In this document: piece after piece, positions 57,923 through 64,000 of the stretch
Position numbering within the stretch: position 1 is the first letter of the stretch
Layout of the letters: every line of letters starts with the position of its first letter
Assembly (NCBI GenBank): GCA_963556255.1
Contig: OY744616.1
Location: 8,946,270 to 9,010,269, forward strand
Direction: 5' to 3'
Origin: Allolobophora icterica
Lineage: Eukaryota; Annelida; Clitellata; Crassiclitellata; Lumbricidae
Length of the DNA stretch: 64,000 nucleotides
Translations under genes and position numbers: made by a program
Notes under the pieces: generated by a model
What the model was told of the DNA's origin: nothing
Database searches by the model: none
What the model saw: only the letters and a program-made list of their open reading frames with translations

Positions 57923-58318
57923 CTGGACAAAAAAGAATATTCTTGCGGTGTATTATTATTATTATTATTTTCTAAAACCCCTAATCATTCGTTAGTTGTG
58001 GGTCAAGGAGGTCGACCATCTCCCCTTCCCTACCCTTTCCTTCGCTTCATAGACGGGGCTGAACGAAGGCACAGCTGTCGACGGGAAAGGGCCTTAGGGG
58101 GTAGAAACCCTATGCGCGGGCGAGGCTCGTGCTGTGTACGGATCATTGGAGAACGGGTTCAGCTTACCTGGGGATCACAGCCTACCCAACGTACGGCACA
58201 TCTTTCTTTATCATGGTCCGTTGTGCATGGGGTGTTCAGTTAATTATAATCCGCCCTATTCCCCACAACACAATATACATGTACACATGTCCAGGATTGG
58301 TTTATGCATGTGTGTAAC

Positions 58319-58324
<6 letters not shown>

Positions 58325-58382
<58 letters not shown>
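58325..58382. repeat. (AT)n microsatellite
   Basis: Pure AT run, followed by a short inverted ACACAATATATATATATTG. Confidence 0.95.
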
Positions 58383-58388
<6 letters not shown>

Positions 58389-58513
58389 ATATATATATAT
58401 TGCTGTGTGTGCGTGCGCGTGTGTGTGGATATATTATAACGGAAGAGCATAGTGTTATTTTTAGTAATAGTAGAGCATTACACCCAGTTAGTTCTAGTTG
58501 AATTGAACAAAGA

Positions 58514-58735
<222 letters not shown>

Positions 58736-59142
58736 AGTATTTGCATTGGTTTCCTTTGCAACTTTGCTGTGAAATTGTCACTTAAGTGATTTTCCAGTTA
58801 ATCTATTTTAAGACTGTTCATTGCATTCGCAGAAACATTACCTATGTGGTGAGTAAGTAAGTAATCAATCGAGTAAATAAGTAAGTAAGAATTCACCACC
58901 TAAGTCTCAGAGGCACACCTACTGAGGTCAAATTCCTTTTATGTATAATTGCAATCCATATTAGGCTGATCACTTAATTACTTGCCTGCCTACCTACCCA
59001 TTGACGCACTTGCTTGCGCACTTCAATGTAATGATTAAGCTCGTTCAGCGGCTTGTTTCCTACCTGTCTTCTCATAAACGTGAGTGGTTGCACTGAAACT
59101 ATTACTTGACCTCTTAACATACATCAATTTCATGTAGCAGAG

Positions 59143-59527
59143 CATAGGCGCCGACTTCTTGGGGGCCTTGGGTGCCAATGCACCCAGAGAAAAAGTTCAG
59201 TGGGGGCCTGGCCCCCAGAGGAAATACTATCATCATCATCATCGTCGTCATCATCATCATCATCGTCATCGTCGTAGTCGTCGTCATCATCATCATCCTA
59301 AAAAAAGGTCGTCAAATTTTTCTGGGATGAATTCCTAAAAAAGTCGTAAAATGTTAGGAGACATGACGAAATAACGTGGAATTTTTCCGGATGACTAAAA
59401 AAAGGTCATCAGTTTTTTCGGAGATGATTTCCTAAAAAAGTTTCGTTGGTCCTGTAAAACTTTTATAAACCTTCTGGATCCGCCCCTGACTGGCACCCAG
59501 AGACAAAAGCAAAAGTCGGCGCCTATG
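59143..59527. mobile_element. hAT-like MITE, 385 bp, with 8-bp target duplication
   Basis: Termini CATAGGCGCCGACTTC and AAAGTCGGCGCCTATG. Exact TAGCAGAG flanks lie at 59135-59142 and 59528-59535. It contains an ATC/GTC array at 59229-59296 and a duplicated phrase CTAAAAAAAGGTCGTC/CATC. Confidence 0.88.
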
Positions 59528-60004
59528 TAGCAGAGGTTTGTTATGATAATTTTTGTGCAGATGTAAGTTAAGATCGATATTATAAAATGTAAGTGAGCCA
59601 GTTTTCAGCTGGGTTTATGAGGTCGCGTTGGCCTTGCATTCCACGGGCAGAACAACTCGTGCAGAGCAAATCCTAAACTGACCGTGTGGTTCTGTTTATG
59701 GAGGAATGTCCATACATGGCATTCGATTTAGTTGGCCCACCTTTTAGCAGAGGCATGCATTGTCCTTGTTAAGACACGCGTAGATGCAGCCTTGAAGGAT
59801 CGATTGGTTGAATGATTGACCCACCATTTGTCTGATTGAATTATTTATAAAAAAAATTAGATTGCATTCTTTTTCTTGGATTGCTAACTTACTTCTTTAG
59901 ATATTGTACCTTATGCCACGAGCTTTAATAACTGATTGGCTGACTTACTTATTTACTGAACTATTTGTCCAATTACTTACTTGCTTAATTGCCTGGCACT
60001 TCTG

Positions 60005-60115
60005 ATGAAGATGATGACGATGCGGTTGATGATGATGAATATGATGATGATGACAATGATGATGATGATGACGATGATGATGGTAATGATGGCGGTGGAT
60101 GACGATGATGATGAC

Positions 60116-60165
<50 letters not shown>

Positions 60166-60220
60166 CGATGACGACAACGATGATGATGATGATGCTGACG
60201 ACGATAACAATGACGATGAT
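60005..60220. repeat. (ATG)n degenerate microsatellite
   Basis: ATG array with ACG and GCG interruptions. Confidence 0.9.
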
Positions 60221-60777
60221 CATAAGCTGTTGATGATGATTACATTGGCCCGCAGCCAACAACACCGTAATTTATTCACCATCCCCATCGGCTCCTGCAA
60301 CAGCAGCAGTGCATAGCTCCAGTCCCCAGAGACGGACCGACGAACAGGAAAACCCATCGACACTTACGTAGCGCATTTATAGATTTCCAACGCAGCCGCC
60401 TGGCGGTCGGTTTTGTAGTCGGAGAGCTTTACGAGCTTTCGACACGCATCATTGCTCTCATCGCCTTTCCTTCTGCACCACCGCAACCGCATTTCAATAA
60501 CAGTGCATACGCTCTGTTGGGTATCTCTCTCTGTCTCCGCGTCTGTGTATGTGTCGGTGTCTTGCCTGCTGTTTGGTTCGTCCTGTCTGCCTCTTTTATG
60601 CCTCACTGCGTCTGTTAGTTAGTCCGTGTGCATGTGAACTTCGTACAGAATGGGATATAAATAATATTTCGTATAATTGCGGTCTTCCGCGTGAATTTAT
60701 AAATTAATCGTGTAGATATATCATCGTATAGATATTACATATTATATAATGTCATGCAGATATTATCTAACTCGGCC

Positions 60778-60778
<1 letters not shown>

Positions 60779-60862
<84 letters not shown>
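60779..60862. repeat. (TA)n microsatellite
   Basis: About 41 pure TA units. Confidence 0.95.
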
Positions 60863-60863
<1 letters not shown>

Positions 60864-60904
60864 TCCAGGTTTCAAACGTGTGCTCGTAATGCCCATGAGT
60901 CACC

Positions 60905-61290
60905 TCATTGGAAACACAGATAGACAAGCAGACAGGGGGGCGAACAGACAGAGGGACAAACAGACAAAAGGACAAACAGACAGACACAAACAGACAGAGG
61001 GACAAATAGACCGAGGGACAAACAGACAGAGTGACACACAGGCAGACAAAAGCAGACAGAGGGACAAACAGACAGGGATAAACAGAGAGAGGGACAAAGA
61101 GACAAAAGGACAAACAGACAGACACAAACATACAGAGGGACAAATAGACCGAGGGACAAACAGACAGAGTGACAAACAGGCAGACAAAATCAGACAGAGG
61201 GACAAACAGACGGACACAATTAGACAGCGGGACAAACAGAGAGAGGGACAGACAAACAGCGGGAGAAACAGACAAATCGATGCAGAAGCA
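60905..61290. repeat. (GACA)n-derived array with about 180-bp higher-order repeat
   Basis: Degenerate ACAGACAGAGGGACAAACAG repeats. The block AAATAGACCGAGGGACAAAC recurs at 61003 and 61142, so longer units were duplicated. Open frames across it on either strand are compositional. Confidence 0.85.
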
Positions 61291-61319
61291 TGTGCGGATT
61301 GTTAAAATCCACAGGAAAT

Positions 61320-61840
61320 AGGTCAAGAGAGACAGATTTAGAGAGAGACAAAGATAGGTGCAGCCAGCTAGAGAGAGAGAGAAAGAGAGAAAGAAAAAGA
61401 GAAAGATGCAGAGGGTATTAGTAGCCCACGCAGGCAGAGACAACAGGAACAATAGACAGCCGACGACGCGAGTCGAAAGAGCCCAAGGGAGGAAGAAACT
61501 TCAAAGGACTGAACCGAGAAAGAAGCCGGAAGAAGAAGAGGAAGAAGAAAACGGTTGACTAAGAGCGAAAACGGCAAGAGGAAGATTAAGACATCATGTC
61601 TCGATAAGGATAAACACAGAGAAGAGAGACAGAGACAGAGAGAGAAAGTCTTCTGTCTCAGTTAGAGACAGAGACAGAGACAGAGAAGAGAGATAGACAG
61701 ACACAGAGACGAGAGAGAGAAAGACAGAGAGAGAAAGAGAGACAGAGAGACAGAGAAAAGCAGAGAGACAGACAGAGAGACAGAAACAGAGAGACAGAGA
61801 GAGAGGCAGAGACAGAGAGATCTGCACAAACAGACAAGCA
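61320..61840. repeat. (GAGACA)n/(GAGA)n purine-rich array
   Basis: Degenerate AGAGAGACAGAGACAG repeats, interrupted by a less repetitive stretch (about 61400-61600). Confidence 0.85.
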
Positions 61841-61940
61841 GACAAACAGATTCCGCACTAGCAACAACATAAACAAGCCCTCGGCAAAATACACAGCAAA
61901 TACTGAATATATATATTATGACATGCATAATACATTTTAC

Positions 61941-62080
<140 letters not shown>

Positions 62081-62193
62081 ATAACATGTAAAGTTGTGTG
62101 TTTCCTTATACTATATTTTTATGCACCTATGGTACATAACTCTATATATAGCTGTATATATTATAAGTTGCATATATATATAGACATATATAC

Positions 62194-62357
62194 GCGTATA
62201 TCTGGTGGTCCCGCCGCTCCCGCGTGACGTGATGGCCTGGTCGGAGTACTTTCGAAGGCGGCGCCACAATCGCTGCTGCGGGGAGAGAGCGCTGGGGAAA
62301 GAGAGTCGGTGATGAGGGGAATCTTGTGCTCTCTATATCGCTCATATCGGACGCCAT
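62194..62357 (-). CDS. Candidate first exon, product unknown
   Basis: A GC-rich island between AT arrays. The minus strand reads AAGATGGCG, which combines a Kozak-like start with a YY1-like motif. The open frame begins [17 protein letters not shown] and continues [17 protein letters not shown] to a possible donor GTATAT after 62194. A CRE-like TGACGTGA lies inside. I do not recognise the protein. The frame is also open upstream, so the start is not proven. It would lie in the MXD-like intron 1 on the opposite strand. Confidence 0.3.
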
Positions 62358-62394
62358 CTTAACCCATGGACCGTAAAGAAGTAGGCGTATATAC

Positions 62395-62433
<39 letters not shown>

Positions 62434-62810
62434 CACACATTTGTATACATTTGAACGACTTATCCAGATATGTGTGTAAAGTGTGCAGTCGAGTTGTGTA
62501 GTGGTGATCGCGTGATATATGCGTGTCGTGATAAAGTCTGTTTCATTTACTTTCTGAAACCTGCTACACGCCTTTGTTGAGTTGTGGTTATACAACAGGA
62601 AGGCCTTGGAACGTGACTCTACATATTCAGATATATTGTGTAGGCACTCTTTGCTCAAGTGGGCAATTTTTCAATGGTTATCTCGTTGAATTGGGTAGGC
62701 ATGGGGGAGGACAGACAAACAGACACATAGACAGACAGACAGGCAGACAGACAGACAGGTAGAAAGACAGGGATGTAACTGGAAGAAAGCAACAAAGTTA
62801 ACTTTTGTGA

Positions 62811-63065
62811 ATGGAGCACATCTTCCAAGGTTGTGGAGTTGAATGTAGTCTGGATGTATTGAGAAAGAGTGAGGAAGAGTTAATGTTCAGAAGAAGGACT
62901 AAGATACAGCAGCCTAAGTTTAGGCCTAGGCACAGGCGATTAGACCTAGATTATATGTCGATAGATCTGACTTGGCTTATACACTTTCCAGTTGGTGACC
63001 TAGTTCCAGTTGATTGGCACGGTGCCTCGGAAGAAGACCACATGGTAGAAAGACCATCATGGTAG
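62811..63065 (+). CDS. Hypothetical ORF, 84 codons, unrecognised
   Basis: Plus-strand ORF (MEHIFQGCGVECSLDVLRKS, then a basic stretch FRPRHRRLDLDY). It ends in a minisatellite, so the C terminus is repeat-derived. No splice sites or homology recognised. Confidence 0.15.
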   Translation: MEHIFQGCGVECSLDVLRKSEEELMFRRRTKIQQPKFRPRHRRLDLDYMSIDLTWLIHFPVGDLVPVDWHGASEEDHMVERPSW

Positions 63066-63250
63066 AAAGACCACATGGTAGAAAGACCATCATTGTAGAA
63101 AGACCATCATGGTAGACAGACCATCATTATAGAAAGACCATCATGGTAGCAGGACCATCTTGGTAGAAAGACCATCCTGGTAGAAAGACCATCATGGTAG
63201 AAAGACCACATGCTAGAAAGACCACATGCTAGAAAGACCATCATGGTAGA
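63037..63250. repeat. Minisatellite of about 17 bp, CATCATGGTAGAAAGAC
   Basis: About 12 imperfect units of ATGGTAGAAAGACCATC with variants (ACA for ATC, TTATAG, GCTAG). Confidence 0.9.
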
Positions 63251-64000
63251 AAACGTCCTCGTCTGAAAACAGTGTTAAACATCGTTGAGTGTATCCTGCA
63301 CTCATCATCCCCTGCCATCGCATCGCATGATGGAGTGTTTGACTATCAATATGGTTTTGTTTCCTTTCATTTATGACACAGCAAATAGCGATTATCTTCG
63401 ATCGAAGCCAACCCAGCGCTGTGCTGCTATCTCGCGGCCGGTGTTGACAGCACGTACCGCGGCTCCGAGTCCAGGCCCCTAATTGCGAACCGAGAGCCCA
63501 CCGTTCGAGTGGTTGACGTGAATGAAAACTGGGGGGGGGGTGGCAGGGGTTGCGGACTGAAGTGGAACGGAATGGAATTTCAAGAGACATTATTCTTATA
63601 GTTTTTCCCGCACTGAAGCAGCTTAAGCCGGATTATTTTTTCGACAAAACCCTGGCAGCATACAAATTGGGTCCTATAGAGGATAGTCTGAACAAGGTTA
63701 AGCTTCAACGCCCAGGATGCATACCAAACACTGGCCAGGGTCTTCTGTAGAGCTAGCTCTATGTAGTAGTTTGTTCAACAAAGCTTAAATGGTCTACAGC
63801 GAATGTTTTGGCTCACCTGTATTTATTTAATTATTTATGACGAACATCTTTAACGCACGCAAAGCCACACAGAAGTGTGAATCCGAGGCGTATAAATAGT
63901 CTTTACCAAGTTAATTTTCAAGGCAAAAGCAGCTTGCAAATGACTTGGGTCTCCTGAGCAAGATGAAGTATTCTAAAGACCACAGAAGCCTGTGCTAATC

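Noticed and set aside
58120..58200. Second lectin-like exon 2 candidate on the minus strand (GTACGTTGGGTAGGCTGTG before GTAAGC)
   Set aside because: It resembles copy C exon 2 by eye but has an in-frame stop, no pyrimidine tract and no acceptor at the right distance.
60763..61452. 229-codon frame rich in Leu, Ser and Cys with apparent membrane-like stretches
   Set aside because: It follows the GACA repeat and TA run; its hydrophobic look comes from CTGTCTGTTTGTCC-type repetition.
63550..63750. 66-codon plus-strand ORF (FPALKQLKPDYFFDKTL)
   Set aside because: Composition looks protein-like, but I found no acceptor, homologue or second exon, so I did not call a gene.

Overview
The window is metazoan nuclear DNA, probably from a marine invertebrate. 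Coding exons are short and separated by introns with consensus GT..AG borders. The sequence is crowded with decayed non-LTR retrotransposons (LINEs), tRNA-derived SINEs, short inverted-repeat DNA transposons and very long microsatellites. I cannot name the phylum from the sequence.

Left and centre (about 1-47,000): a head-to-tail tandem array of five complete, apparently intact genes, all on the minus strand. From left to right I call them A (252-8186), B (12607-16829), C (20902-26950), D (31803-37210) and E (40494-46753). Every copy has the same five exons with the same phases. Exon 1 carries a signal peptide and a six-cysteine PAN/Apple-like domain. Exon 2 is a 34-nt microexon. Exon 3 is 141 nt and encodes an FN2-like cysteine motif. 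Exons 4 and 5 together encode a fibrinogen-related (FReD) lectin domain. Predicted products are 369-377 residues and secreted. The order PAN, FN2-like, FReD suggests secreted recognition lectins of the FREP/ficolin/tachylectin kind. A and B are close relatives, D and E are close relatives, and C joins a D/E-type exon 1 to A/B-type exons 3-5. Between copies, conserved flanks show that introns and intergenic DNA were duplicated too. Several transposon insertions have a recognisable empty site in a sister copy, so the order of events can be read.

Right (about 47,000-64,000): mostly repeats. These are CCAT, TCTG, TTCC, GT, TATG, GGA, ATCA, CATA, AT, GAT and GACA arrays, tRNA-derived SINEs and hAT-like elements. 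One real gene start stands out on the plus strand. A TATA box and initiator at about 55,814-55,849 lead to a first coding exon (55967-56021) that encodes the Sin3-interaction helix typical of MXD/MAD repressors. The rest of that gene lies beyond the window or was not found. Weaker exon-like islands lie at 57889-57922 and 62194-62357 on the minus strand.

Transposons: at least ten short elements have terminal inverted repeats, and most have clean 8- or 9-bp target duplications. There is also a Mutator-like element with about 95-bp inverted repeats and a transposase remnant, a foldback element with reiterated GGCGCC repeats, and about twenty LINE fragments that share a characteristic C-terminal region and 3' end.
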